Shown: in pieces, positions 15,445 to 24,385 of the stretch
Layout: each line of letters begins with the position of its first letter
How positions within the stretch are numbered: position 1 is the first letter of the stretch
NCBI GenBank assembly: GCA_023433505.1
Contig: JAEZCO010000042.1
Location: 5,669-69,668 of the forward strand
Length of the DNA stretch: 64,000 bases
Reading direction: 5' to 3'
Source: Bacillota bacterium
GTDB lineage: Bacteria; Bacillota; Clostridia; Acetivibrionales; DTU013
The notes under the pieces: model-generated
Database searches by the model: none
What the model saw: the letters and a program-made list of their open reading frames with translations, nothing else
Told to the model about the DNA's origin: nothing
Made by a program: the position numbers and the translations under genes

Positions 15445-17258
15445 AAGGAATCACTCCTTCCGGGCAACAATATATTGATGGCAGTCCCGCCGTTGGGGGT
15501 ACTTGTAATTTCAAGTCCGTATCGCTCGCCGTAATGGAGCTTTATTCTCTGGTAAACATTTCTTAAGCCTACCCTTCGGTTGGGATCATATTCCTGCTCC
15601 TCAAGGGATTTCAAAACCGTTTTCATCCTGTTTTCGTCCATCCCCGTCCCATTGTCCGCCACCAGGATCCTTAGCATGTCCCCGGCACGGCTCACCTCCA
15701 CCTGGATACTGCCGCTTCCCACCTTGCTTTCCAGGCCGTGCACCACAGCATTCTCAACAATGGGCTGGATAATAAAAGGCATGATCCTGTAATCCTGGAT
15801 GTCCTCGCAAATATTGATCTCATAATCGATTTTATCCTTGAATCTGTATTTTTGTATCTCCAGATAGCTTTTTACGATATCCAGTTCTTTTACCAGCAAA
15901 ATCGACTCGCTTTCGATTTCAAGGTTGCTGCGCAGCATCTTGCCCAGCTGTTTGACGATCTGAACGATCTCGGCCGCACCGATGCGGTTGGCCTTGGACC
16001 GGACGGTTTCAAGGACGTTGAATAAAAAATGGGGGTTGATCTGGTTTGCCAGCATCCGCAGCTTTATCTCCTTCTGCTGCAAAGCCAGCTGCTGCTTCTG
16101 CAGATTTACCTCATATACCTCATGCATCAGGGCTTTGATGCTTCGTGTCATGAATTGAAGATCCTTTGACAACTGACCGATTTCATCCTTGCCCACCACG
16201 GAAATAGGGACGTCAAAATTTCCGGAGGTGACGATATGGATATCTTTGCCCAGTTGCTTGACTCTTTTGCTTAGCAGGTTGGAAAACAATACGACCAGCA
16301 CCAGCGACAGCAATATGCTGCCGGCCATTATGGAAGAGCCGAGATAGACGGTGCTTTTCACCCTGGACATGATGGTGCTGGTTTCAAAGATGGAGATCAC
16401 CTCCAGGGTACTGTCGCTGTAGTCCGGCGAAAAAGAGCTGATGATGGCTGTCGATGGCTTTCCCTTGTAAATCATATTGTCCTTAAGCAAAAGATGGCTT
16501 TCCTCCTCCGACTCAACCTTGTCCAGATAGCTGTCAAGCTTCAGAACCGATATGTCCTTTCCGATCAATGCCTTCTCTTTGGTAGCTACGATTTTATGTT
16601 CATCGTCCACAAGGAAGGTCTCAAATTGCTGGTCGGACAAAAAAGAATCGAAAAAGTCCTGGTTGATATCGATAACCAGCACTCCCAGCGGCTTCATGCC
16701 GGAATCTCTTATAAGGCGGGTCATGCTGAGATAGTATTTGTTTTTCTGTTCATTGAGGCAGTAATTCCAGTAGATCCTCCCATTGCCGGCCAGGGCTTTC
16801 TGGAACCAGGAAAAATTCAGGGTCTCCTTCTCAATGGGGATGAATCTGCTGTTGTTCAGCAGGGTATCGTTATAGGAATACAGCCGGATATCGCCGATTT
16901 CATTGGAATTAAGTCCCAGATAGATGTCCAGCTCCGGATTGCTCATATAATCGACAAAGACATCATAATCCGTTTCGTACTGTTTGGTCAGCATATCCAT
17001 CAGATTCGGCGTCATATAGATTTTATCCGATACCTCCGTAGCAAGCTGGCAAACCTCCGACATCCTCTTTACGGTCCGTTCAACATCCGCCCTTGAACTG
17101 GCGGCCGCCTGCTCAAGGGACATATTCCTCATCCCGCCGGTAAGTATCATTCCTACCAGCAGGACCGGCAGCAGCACCACAAGAATGTATGATATCAACA
17201 GCTTTTTTTTCATACTGACATCGTTCAGCTTTGAAATCAAATCCCTGATTTTCCTCAT
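15429..17258 (-). CDS. Sensor histidine kinase (YesM type)
   Basis: 609 residues. A membrane helix at about 18-42, an extracellular sensor region to about 300, a second helix to about 330, a HAMP linker, then the His_kinase box NQINPHFLFNVLE with the phospho-accepting His and a HATPase domain with PFIIQPIVENAVVHGLE and ADNGTGMDE. This is the YesM/LytS-like family that partners YesN-type regulators in glycan loci. It is translated together with the regulator. The start ATG has a GGCGGGGG-type ribosome site. The signal is probably an oligosaccharide, by context. Confidence 0.9.
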   Translation of the reverse strand: MRKIRDLISKLNDVSMKKKLLISYILVVLLPVLLVGMILTGGMRNMSLEQAAASSRADVERTVKRMSEVCQLATEVSDKIYMTPNLMDMLTKQYETDYDVFVDYMSNPELDIYLGLNSNEIGDIRLYSYNDTLLNNSRFIPIEKETLNFSWFQKALAGNGRIYWNYCLNEQKNKYYLSMTRLIRDSGMKPLGVLVIDINQDFFDSFLSDQQFETFLVDDEHKIVATKEKALIGKDISVLKLDSYLDKVESEEESHLLLKDNMIYKGKPSTAIISSFSPDYSDSTLEVISIFETSTIMSRVKSTVYLGSSIMAGSILLSLVLVVLFSNLLSKRVKQLGKDIHIVTSGNFDVPISVVGKDEIGQLSKDLQFMTRSIKALMHEVYEVNLQKQQLALQQKEIKLRMLANQINPHFLFNVLETVRSKANRIGAAEIVQIVKQLGKMLRSNLEIESESILLVKELDIVKSYLEIQKYRFKDKIDYEINICEDIQDYRIMPFIIQPIVENAVVHGLESKVGSGSIQVEVSRAGDMLRILVADNGTGMDENRMKTVLKSLEEQEYDPNRRVGLRNVYQRIKLHYGERYGLEITSTPNGGTAINILLPGRSDSFCSSC

Positions 17259-17385
17259 AATTCCCCCGCCGTTTAATTTAAGACGTTGTTTACTATTTTG
17301 AAGCGCCGAGAAATTCTCTTCCGTTTTGCAGTTGCAGACTGCCTATAGTAGTATATCACAATACCAGCCGCTTTTCCATTTTGCC

Positions 17386-18753
17386 CTATCCTTCTTGGGC
17401 TCCGGCGCTGGAGATTACCAGTACCCAGTCCTTTACCCCTTCCCCGCCGGGAACGCTGAAAGTCTGTGCGCCGCTATTGGGATATACGCCTGCCTCTGAA
17501 AATTCCCCATTTTCAGTATTATACCACAAGGCTTTTACATTTTTACCGGCGATGCTGCTTAAATGAATACTTACCGGGTTTCCCAGGGGCAGGTATATGA
17601 TTGCAAAGCTTCCGTCTTCAGCTTTTGCCGCTTGAATATGCTCTTCACCCTCGCCTTGCGCTGAAGCAAGGATAGAAGTGTCAGGGACCAGCTGATACCA
17701 GGGATACTGCTCAAACAGCCTGCGCATAATGCCCATGGAATACGCGCCTTCATAGTCCATGGCTATGTGCCAATCCTCTGTCCCTCTCCACATGGGATAG
17801 CTGAAGGTATAATCAGGGGCAAGTGTTTCGGAATTGAACTCCCAGACTCCGCAGCAGCCGTATCCATGGCCCGCGGCGCCGGAAAGCATTGCCCAGTAGG
17901 CTCCTTCGCGGACTCTGTGGGCGTCGGTACGGCGGTCGGATTTATATTTCACGTCCCGGCTGTTTTCATAGCTGGGCTCCATGTCGATGGTGGGCTTGAC
18001 AGGGACGAGACGGTAATCTCCCGCTACATATTTGTAATTGGGTACCGCCCACCCATGTCCCGATTGAATCGTATTATAATCAAGCCAGGGGTCTTTATGA
18101 AACCAAAAGGATGAAGAGGGCGTTTCCGGGTCGCCGGGACCGTGATAGGAAATGAGCTGGCCTTCCCCAAAGCCTTCCCGGAGGCCGTCTGCCATTGCCC
18201 GCCAGATATCCTCGCTGCCTTTCGGGTCCCTGTCTCCCCCGAAGAACCAGAGGACAGGTTTGTCCTTGTAACGGCCGCCCAGAAATTTTCCGTAGGTAAA
18301 AGCATTCTCCGCCGTAAACACCGATTCATTGTTTGCAAATACTTCTCCCTCTTTGTTGTCGCGCCTTACATGCTCTCCGAAAGTGGTGACAAGGCCCATG
18401 AACAGCCCTGCCGCCTCTGCCCGGTTTACAATGTAGTCCACATTTTCAAAAAAAGCTTCATTGGGCTGTGCCGGGTCATGATCGATCAGGGGTACTTCGC
18501 CATAGATGTTTCTTACGTTCAGCCCCCTCAGCACATAGGCCAGAATAACGGTAAAACCTTTTGACGCACGGTTTCTCAGATACTCCTCCGCTTCCGCATG
18601 GTTCAACTGCTTGAACAATCGCCAGGCCGTATCGCCCAAAAAAAAGAAAGGCTCTCCAAGCTGATCCACGAAGTACCTTCCATTGGGACTGATTTTCAAT
18701 TTTCTGTCCTTTACCCGTCGGCTTCCTCCATACACAAAATCACTGTTTTTCAT
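17386..18753 (-). CDS. Apiosidase-like glycoside hydrolase (DUF4038 / GH140 type)
   Basis: 455 residues from the ATG at 18751-18753, which has AAGGGG upstream; a frame extending to 18789 has no ribosome site. The N-terminal part shows the DUF4038 signature NGRYFVDQLGEPFFFLGDTAW and the TIM-barrel strand SKGFTVILAYVLRGLN, with PVLWFFGGDRDPKG and YGCCGVWEFN later. The C-terminal beta domain starts near residue 365. Characterised relatives (GH140) remove apiose from rhamnogalacturonan II; related proteins act on other glycans. No signal peptide, so it would act on imported oligosaccharides. Position beside the sensor kinase and transporter supports that role. Confidence 0.78.
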   Translation of the reverse strand: MKNSDFVYGGSRRVKDRKLKISPNGRYFVDQLGEPFFFLGDTAWRLFKQLNHAEAEEYLRNRASKGFTVILAYVLRGLNVRNIYGEVPLIDHDPAQPNEAFFENVDYIVNRAEAAGLFMGLVTTFGEHVRRDNKEGEVFANNESVFTAENAFTYGKFLGGRYKDKPVLWFFGGDRDPKGSEDIWRAMADGLREGFGEGQLISYHGPGDPETPSSSFWFHKDPWLDYNTIQSGHGWAVPNYKYVAGDYRLVPVKPTIDMEPSYENSRDVKYKSDRRTDAHRVREGAYWAMLSGAAGHGYGCCGVWEFNSETLAPDYTFSYPMWRGTEDWHIAMDYEGAYSMGIMRRLFEQYPWYQLVPDTSILASAQGEGEEHIQAAKAEDGSFAIIYLPLGNPVSIHLSSIAGKNVKALWYNTENGEFSEAGVYPNSGAQTFSVPGGEGVKDWVLVISSAGAQEG

Positions 18754-18921
18754 CCTATTCCCCTTTTCTAAAAATAGATGATGAATCATTATCTTTGATA
18801 ATTCCAGTTTATTCTACTGTACGGGAAAGTAATACCCCGAAAATCTAACTTGAAATACCTTAGTTTCCTTACAATTTTCAGAACCGCCTGCCGCTTTCAT
18901 TATTGCTGCTTTTCCAATTTA

Positions 18922-19614
18922 TCATTCGACAAGGGAGTTCCTGTCCTGTTTCATATTTTTATATTCGGTAACAGCCGCAAATATGAAAAATGTCATTTCC
19001 ACTCTTGAAAATGCACCTATGCTGATCAATTGCAATCCCTTAAAATTCGAACTAACCAGCTCTATAAGGACCACTGCCAGCAATAACCAGGCATACCACC
19101 TGGGATAAACGCTATTTTTCTTGAAAGTATAAACAAACCAGAGAATATACCCTGTAAAAATAATAGCAAAATACACATAAAGCGGAACAATAAAACTGCC
19201 TGTCATGGCCTCTAAAACGGTAACAGCTGCTGTTTGTCCGCTAATTTCCAATACCGACTTATAGACAATCGGCATTATACATAGAATTGCATGGATAAAA
19301 AAATCTGAAAGCCCGCCGACTAACGTGACCGTAATAAATGCCCTGGCATACTTGGGGTGCGTGGTCTGCATCTGTTTGTAAATACATAGATATCCCGCAA
19401 CAAAAAATGGTGTAATTATTGCCGCCAGGGTTAGCGAAGCCGTAAACCTTCCTGTCCCCATCACTGCCCACGCCGATTCCACAACTCCATATTTATCCAG
19501 CACCGTGCTGTTTTCAGGCAAATATTCCAGCAGATAGTCCGCCAGAGAATACAGCAGCCCGGCTACCGCAGCTAAGACTGCAAATATATAATTCCTCTTC
19601 TTGTTATAATTCAT
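18922..19614 (-). CDS. Multi-pass membrane protein of unknown function
   Basis: 230 residues with about seven hydrophobic segments and short loops (for example YIFAVLAAVAGLLYSLADY near the start, LVGGLSDFFIHAILCIMPIV in the middle). I do not recognise a catalytic motif. Its ATG overlaps the stop of the TetR gene by 11 bases, so expression depends on it, and the regulator probably controls this gene together with itself. The final residues are charged and cytoplasmic-looking. A DUF6796-like family is possible; I am not certain. Confidence 0.65.
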   Translation of the reverse strand: MNYNKKRNYIFAVLAAVAGLLYSLADYLLEYLPENSTVLDKYGVVESAWAVMGTGRFTASLTLAAIITPFFVAGYLCIYKQMQTTHPKYARAFITVTLVGGLSDFFIHAILCIMPIVYKSVLEISGQTAAVTVLEAMTGSFIVPLYVYFAIIFTGYILWFVYTFKKNSVYPRWYAWLLLAVVLIELVSSNFKGLQLISIGAFSRVEMTFFIFAAVTEYKNMKQDRNSLVE

Positions 19615-20215
19615 CCTCTTTCTCTCCTTCCTTTAAAAAAATGTAATCACAAAGCTGTTGCTGCAGCAACAGGATGTTTTCCGCCAACGCATCCTGATGG
19701 AGCAGCTCCCGGTTCTCTACCGCAATTGCCATTAGCTTCATAATGTTCGCTACCACATGATAATTGATATTCTTACGCTTTCCTATCACATAGTGAAAAA
19801 TCGTATCAGCGATCCGGTCTTCCTTTTGCGGATTGAGTGCCATTTCCTGCGGCAGCTTTTCCTTCAGCCACTTCTCATCCTCCTGGGTCATAAAGCTGAT
19901 GATATTGTTGCTCCCTGACATTGAAAACTTTCGAAGCAGCTCTTCAAAGTTTTTTCTGTCAATACCGCCGTTTTCAGCAACAATATCATTGATGGAGCGG
20001 TAGATGTTCTCTTTGCTGAAGCGTATAACGCTTAATACAAAGCTTTCCTTCGATGAAAAAAAATGATAAAAGGTCCCTTTGCCAATTCCGGTCTTTTCTG
20101 CGACCTCGTCAATGGTCATCTTTTTGATGCCTTTTTCTTTAATGAGTTCTATACCGATTTCCAACAAGCGCGTTTTTATTTTTTCTCTCTTTTCTACCGT
20201 AAATATAGGTGACAC
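19604..20215 (-). CDS. TetR family transcriptional regulator
   Basis: 203 residues from GTG at 20213-20215 with GGTGAG just upstream. The N-terminal helix-turn-helix is MTIDEVAEKTGIGKGTFYHF followed by FSSKESFVLSVI. The C-terminal half is helical and would hold the ligand pocket. It is translationally coupled to the downstream membrane protein. A 12-bp perfect inverted repeat lies 19 bases upstream of the start and overlaps a TATAAT, so autorepression is likely. Confidence 0.85.
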   Translation of the reverse strand: MSPIFTVEKREKIKTRLLEIGIELIKEKGIKKMTIDEVAEKTGIGKGTFYHFFSSKESFVLSVIRFSKENIYRSINDIVAENGGIDRKNFEELLRKFSMSGSNNIISFMTQEDEKWLKEKLPQEMALNPQKEDRIADTIFHYVIGKRKNINYHVVANIMKLMAIAVENRELLHQDALAENILLLQQQLCDYIFLKEGEKEDEL

Positions 20216-20233
20216 GATCTCACCGCCTTTTAA

Positions 20234-20268
20234 TTATATGACTATTTCTCATTGTTATAGTCATATAA
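20234..20268. promoter_or_regulatory. Operator for the 19604-20215 TetR protein
   Basis: Perfect inverted repeat TTATATGACTAT (20234-20245) / ATAGTCATATAA (20257-20268) with 11 bases between. On the minus strand its left arm contains TATAAT (20233-20238), a plausible -10 element, so a bound repressor would block the promoter. Confidence 0.65.
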
Positions 20269-20341
20269 TAATTCTTATCCCCTGCTTTGTCAATATAAAA
20301 CGCATCCATTTTTGATTTAAAATGAATGCGTTCAGCAAGTC

Positions 20342-20929
20342 TCAGTATACCTCCACTTCAGCCGCCTGGCCGCCTGTTGCCGCAGTGTTTGCGGTAAATA
20401 CCAGCCGCAGGTACTGCAGCTTTGTCTCAGCAAACTTAATTGTCGTGGTATTCAGGTTTTCTTCAGGAATGAAGATGTAACCCGCAGAAGGGACGATCTC
20501 TGTAAATTTTTCCCCGTCGGTGCTGCCAAGGACGGAAAAGGTCTGCGTCCTTTTTTCCCAGATGGCATCGGGATTAAGCTTGACCCTTACCGCTTTCACG
20601 CCGGCGACGGACCGCAGGTCCACCGTCAGGGTATTGGGGTAGGCATCGGGCGCTCCCTCCCAATAGGTGGCCGCATCTCCGTCCGTCACGGTATCCGGCC
20701 TCTTGTCCTGGGTGAAATCGTTGGCTGTGGCTTCCATTTTTGACGCCAGGTTCTTCCCCAAGTCCTCCAGCTTTACCTCGACGACCTTTCGCTTATAGGT
20801 GTGAACCTTCCCCCGGATGGTGCTAAACTTTGTTTCGGCTTTAGCGCCGGTGTAAATTGCTGCCGCCCCCACCGCCAGGGCAATCAGCAGGATCAAGGAC
20901 AGCAGTCCCACAGCTATTTTCGCCTTCAT
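20342..20929 (-). CDS. Membrane-anchored F5/8 type C (discoidin) domain protein
   Basis: 195 residues. Residues about 5-27 are a hydrophobic signal-anchor. Residues about 55-195 are an F5/8C/CBM32-like beta-sandwich: TDGDAATYWEGAPDAYPNTLTVDL is split here as TDGDAATYWEG and NTLTVDLR, then QTFSVLGSTDGEKFTEI and LQYLRLVFTAN are all hallmarks. Such domains bind sugars at the cell surface. It starts 15 bases after the GH28-like gene and is the last gene of the second glycan operon. Confidence 0.78.
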   Translation of the reverse strand: MKAKIAVGLLSLILLIALAVGAAAIYTGAKAETKFSTIRGKVHTYKRKVVEVKLEDLGKNLASKMEATANDFTQDKRPDTVTDGDAATYWEGAPDAYPNTLTVDLRSVAGVKAVRVKLNPDAIWEKRTQTFSVLGSTDGEKFTEIVPSAGYIFIPEENLNTTTIKFAETKLQYLRLVFTANTAATGGQAAEVEVY

Positions 20930-20944
20930 TCAAGCTCCCCCTCT

Positions 20945-22441
20945 CTATCTGCCGTCAAAGGTTATCCCCTTGGTAAAATCCATGATATAGAATTGTCCTG
21001 TTTTCGGGTCGGCAATTTCCTTGCCCAGGATTTTCAAATTGCTGATATGCACATTCTCCACCGTATGCCCTTCGTCATAGCCCTGGATGTGGGAATGGGG
21101 GGCATTGCCGCCAAGTACGGCCACATTGTTGAAAAATACGTCCCGTATATTTCCCCGCTCTTTGGATTGGGACCACTGGGAATCGGAAATCATGATGTCC
21201 ACCAGGTAATCGGAACCCGCTCCGTCCCCCATTCCCATTTGCGCGTCCTCTACCACAATGTTGTCGAAATGCACATTTCTGATCATGGCCTGATCGCCGT
21301 TATGTATGCTTAAAACCGCTTTATGAAAATTGTGCAGCACCGTTATATTCCGGAAGGTGATGTCCTCAATGATACCCGCGCGGGTTTCGTAGCCTATTTC
21401 ACAGGATTGTGCCAGGTCGGTCCACAGGATCATATCCTCAAAGGTTATCCTGCTGGAATCGCCTCCATAGCCCTTGACCACCAGATTGTCGTCCCAGCCC
21501 CTCACAAAGCAGCCGGAAACCTCCACATCCTTGCAGGACTGCAGACTGATGCCGTCTCCGTTGGATCTGGCGGTAATAATGTTCACATTGCTGATGTTGA
21601 TATTTTCACAGGAGTTGATATTGAGAGCCCATGCCGCAGGGTCCAGAATAGTGATGCCGTCAATGGAGCAGTTGGTGCAGTCTCCCAGGTCTATGGGGAC
21701 AATATGGTCGTTCCAGCGGCTGTAGCCGCTTCCGTCAATGATCCCCCGCCCCGTTATTTTTACTCCATCCAGCCTGTTTGCTTTGATGAAGCCGTAAACG
21801 ACGGCGCCTCCCGCGATGTAAACCGTCTGATTGCTTTGGACGTCAATCCTCCCCACGTTGTGTATCCCCGGCCCAAAGTAGAGGACGTTGGGATCACCTT
21901 CCCTGGGCGGTTCCTTCTCAAGTCCGTTGGCAAAGAGATGGACGGCCCGGTGCAGGTCATTATTGATTTCAATGGTCAGCTTGGCCGGCTTGCTGAGCTT
22001 GAAGGAAAGGGTGTCCCCTTTGATCTCGGGCTTTATGCCAAGGGCCAGGGGACGCACTGTCACCGACCGGATGGCAGTGTCCGGCGTGCGGATTTTCACC
22101 GTCACTGTACCGGAAAAGTCGAAATAGGCTACCGGCGTCTTTTCAAGCTTTGGGTTCTGGGACCAGGACCGGTTGAAGTTGACAGCCGTGGCATAGGTAA
22201 ATACGGGCTTGCTGTCGACGGTTATCACGCGGTCGCCGCCTGCAGGGCGTCCTTGTTCACCCGGGTCGTACAGCACTACCTCGGTGTCCGGCTTAATATT
22301 CCTGATAAGAAAGATATCCACCGGTATCATAACGGCGCAAAGTACTGCCAGCAGGATAATGATGGCCGCATATCCCTTTTTTCTTCCCGTTTCCATTTTT
22401 GGGGCATTGACGCTGCTTTTAACGTTATTCAGTTTCTCCAT
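20945..22441 (-). CDS. Membrane-anchored GH28-like right-handed beta-helix hydrolase
   Basis: 498 residues from ATG 22439-22441 with AAGGCGGG upstream; a longer frame to 22495 lacks a ribosome site. A membrane anchor lies at about residues 24-46. Residues about 180-490 show beta-helix rungs with VKITGRGIIDGSGYSRW, ITARSNGDGISLQSCKDVEV, CFVRGWDDNLVVKGYG and IGYETRAGIIEDITFRN. The spacing of DG and DD resembles the catalytic region of GH28 polygalacturonases and the related dextranase-like families, but the exact GH28 GHG motif is not evident. It should cut a pectin-like chain at the cell surface. It follows the GH65 remnant and precedes the discoidin gene. Confidence 0.72.
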   Translation of the reverse strand: MEKLNNVKSSVNAPKMETGRKKGYAAIIILLAVLCAVMIPVDIFLIRNIKPDTEVVLYDPGEQGRPAGGDRVITVDSKPVFTYATAVNFNRSWSQNPKLEKTPVAYFDFSGTVTVKIRTPDTAIRSVTVRPLALGIKPEIKGDTLSFKLSKPAKLTIEINNDLHRAVHLFANGLEKEPPREGDPNVLYFGPGIHNVGRIDVQSNQTVYIAGGAVVYGFIKANRLDGVKITGRGIIDGSGYSRWNDHIVPIDLGDCTNCSIDGITILDPAAWALNINSCENINISNVNIITARSNGDGISLQSCKDVEVSGCFVRGWDDNLVVKGYGGDSSRITFEDMILWTDLAQSCEIGYETRAGIIEDITFRNITVLHNFHKAVLSIHNGDQAMIRNVHFDNIVVEDAQMGMGDGAGSDYLVDIMISDSQWSQSKERGNIRDVFFNNVAVLGGNAPHSHIQGYDEGHTVENVHISNLKILGKEIADPKTGQFYIMDFTKGITFDGR

Positions 22442-22534
22442 AGCAACCCGCCTTTCCTGACAAATTTCCCGGCATGGACCGGAGGACGGACCCACCGTCG
22501 ATAAGCACTCCGGGGACGGGTATATCAGAGCAGC

Positions 22535-22672
22535 TCATACAGTCCTGCCGCCACCCTGTTCATTGCCGAGGGAGAATACGGATTCCGATACCCTGCCGTA
22601 ATCGGGCTGGAAGCCCTCCTCCTCAATCTCCCACGGATTGACCTTAAAGTACTTGTCGGCTAGCTTGCCCAT
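22535..22672 (-). pseudogene. N-terminal remnant of a GH65-type glycoside phosphorylase
   Basis: 45 codons from ATG 22670-22672 with a good GAGGAG ribosome site. The sequence includes ADKYFKVNPWEIEEEGF and YGRVSESVFSLGNE, which match the start of family 65 maltose/kojibiose-type phosphorylases of about 750 residues; after GNE it departs and stops at TGA 22535-22537. The body of the enzyme is gone. Start and ribosome site are intact, so a short peptide may still be made and may couple translation to the GH28-like gene. Identification is from recall of the family's N-terminus. Confidence 0.6.
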
Positions 22673-22710
22673 GGTCTTCTCCTCAACAAAAAATCCTAAC
22701 AAAAATCCTT

Positions 22711-22752
22711 AAAAAAGGAGACTGACATAAGAAATATTTGTCAGCCTCCTTT
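22711..22752 (-). terminator. Terminator after the solute-binding protein gene
   Basis: Stem AAAGGAG.CTGACA (22714-22727) / TGTCAG.CTCCTTT (22739-22752), loop of 11 bases, with U-rich sequence following on the minus strand. It lies 28 bases after the 22781 stop and would lower expression of the hydrolase genes relative to the binding protein. Confidence 0.75.
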
Positions 22753-22780
22753 ATCACTTGCAGCCTTCTGTGCTGTATGC

Positions 22781-24340
22781 CTATTTTCCGTTGTCGGCCT
22801 TCCACTGGTCGATCTGCCTTTGCTTCTCATCCAGTATCTTCTGCATGCCGGCATCCTTCAATTTCTGTATGAATTTCGGAGCAGAGGTTGCAGGGTCTAC
22901 GGCTCCGCAGTTGAGAGCGATGCCTATTTCCTGGTATACCGTGCCGCAGGCCGCTACCTCAGTCTTTACAGGCTCGGCGTCAAAGGCGAAGCCAAGGAGT
23001 TTGGAAGCGACGGCAGATTGGTTCAATGCCTTTACCTGCTCGTTCCTGTCCGCCGGATCGTCCCTGCCCAAAAAGCTCAGGAACCAGTCTCCGCCCAGTG
23101 ACCAGGCTCCGCCGGCATGGACATAGGGTACGGTGTCTTCGGTCAAGTCGCCGGGCATGGCTACTTTTATAGGATTGGTGTTGGCGTCGAGGACGGTATA
23201 GTCTCTGTCCTTGATGCCGAAGGCCAGCAGGTTGTAAAGGTCGGAATCGGTGCTTACCGTGTCAAAGAACTGCATCGCCCTTTTCAGGTTGGGAGCGTTT
23301 TTCGAGAAGCACATCATGGCTCCGGTATCCGCACCGGTGGTAATTACGCTCTGTCCGATGATATGGCGCTCGATGATCTGTCCCTTTGAGCCTATGTAAG
23401 TCTTCAGAGGCCCCATGGTTTCTACACGGCAAAGGCCTTTCCGCTGATTCCAGTAATCCGGCGCGCCCTTTGTAGCGCCATTCTTGTTTGTAAGGCCTTC
23501 CTGGGCCCACTTGTAGGCCAACTGCCAGTTTGCCATAAACTCGGGAGTTTCAAACTGATCAATGACCTTATCATCTCCCATCCTGACAACGCCGGGGATC
23601 AGATAATCGCCCAGATCGTCAAAGGTACCGTCCTTGAAATAGCTGGTGGATTGGAAGGTCATGGGGAATACGTCTGCAGGCAGCTTTTCCTTGGCTGCTT
23701 TTAAAACGGGCTCAAGGTCTGCGTAGGTTTTTACATTATCAAAGCTGACTCCCGCCTGCTTTGCATACTCCGGGTCAAATTCCAGACCAAAGGCTGTGAA
23801 AGTTTCCTTGTTGGTGGGGATTCCGTAAATCTTGCCTTTTATTTTGGGGGCTTCCAGGAATGCCGGGTCCAGCACTGCGGAGAGCTTGGGAAGGTCCGTC
23901 TTGATCAGGTCGGTGATATCGGCAAAGGCTCCTTTGGCAACGTTTGTGCCATATCCCGTCCACGCACCCATAAAGCTGATGTCAAAGGGGTCGCCGGAAG
24001 CGATGATCATGGACATCTTGTTGGGATATTCACCCCAGGGGAATACCTGGAGCTTCAGGGTGGTGTTCATGTCCGCCAGCCGTTTTGCAATCTCGTCCTG
24101 GACTTGAACTTTTCCGTCAGGGTAATCCTTGGTACCTACCATATACCATTTGACCTCATAGGGGTCCTGTGATACCTTGGGTGCAGTGGTTTCCGCCTGG
24201 GTAGCCGCCGCCGTAGCCACAGTTCCCGAGGTATCTCCCCCAGTGCCGGCGGTGGCTCCGCAGCCCGTCAGCAAAGCTGTGAGGACAAAGGCAAACGCCA
24301 GCAGGATGCTTAAAATCTTTCCTGTCTTTTTCATTGTCAT
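22781..24340 (-). CDS. ABC transporter solute-binding lipoprotein (LplA type)
   Basis: 519 residues. Signal peptide with lipobox LTGC, Cys 27, then a Gly/Thr/Ala linker. The mature part begins DPYEVKWYMVGTKDYPDG and has NMTTLKLQVFPWGEYP-like and YGIPTNKETF segments of large family 1 sugar-binding proteins. AGGAGG lies close to the first ATG (24338-24340); the ATG two codons later is an equally good start. It is the third transporter gene of the second glycan locus and works with the permeases at 24386-26280. Confidence 0.83.
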   Translation of the reverse strand: MTMKKTGKILSILLAFAFVLTALLTGCGATAGTGGDTSGTVATAAATQAETTAPKVSQDPYEVKWYMVGTKDYPDGKVQVQDEIAKRLADMNTTLKLQVFPWGEYPNKMSMIIASGDPFDISFMGAWTGYGTNVAKGAFADITDLIKTDLPKLSAVLDPAFLEAPKIKGKIYGIPTNKETFTAFGLEFDPEYAKQAGVSFDNVKTYADLEPVLKAAKEKLPADVFPMTFQSTSYFKDGTFDDLGDYLIPGVVRMGDDKVIDQFETPEFMANWQLAYKWAQEGLTNKNGATKGAPDYWNQRKGLCRVETMGPLKTYIGSKGQIIERHIIGQSVITTGADTGAMMCFSKNAPNLKRAMQFFDTVSTDSDLYNLLAFGIKDRDYTVLDANTNPIKVAMPGDLTEDTVPYVHAGGAWSLGGDWFLSFLGRDDPADRNEQVKALNQSAVASKLLGFAFDAEPVKTEVAACGTVYQEIGIALNCGAVDPATSAPKFIQKLKDAGMQKILDEKQRQIDQWKADNGK

Positions 24341-24385
24341 ATACCCTCCTTTAGATAATATTATACACTAACCAGTTTCCTGGGA

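Noticed and set aside
21323..22504. A 393-codon plus-strand open frame opposite the GH28-like gene
   Set aside because: Antisense of beta-helix repeats; no family resemblance and no ribosome site.
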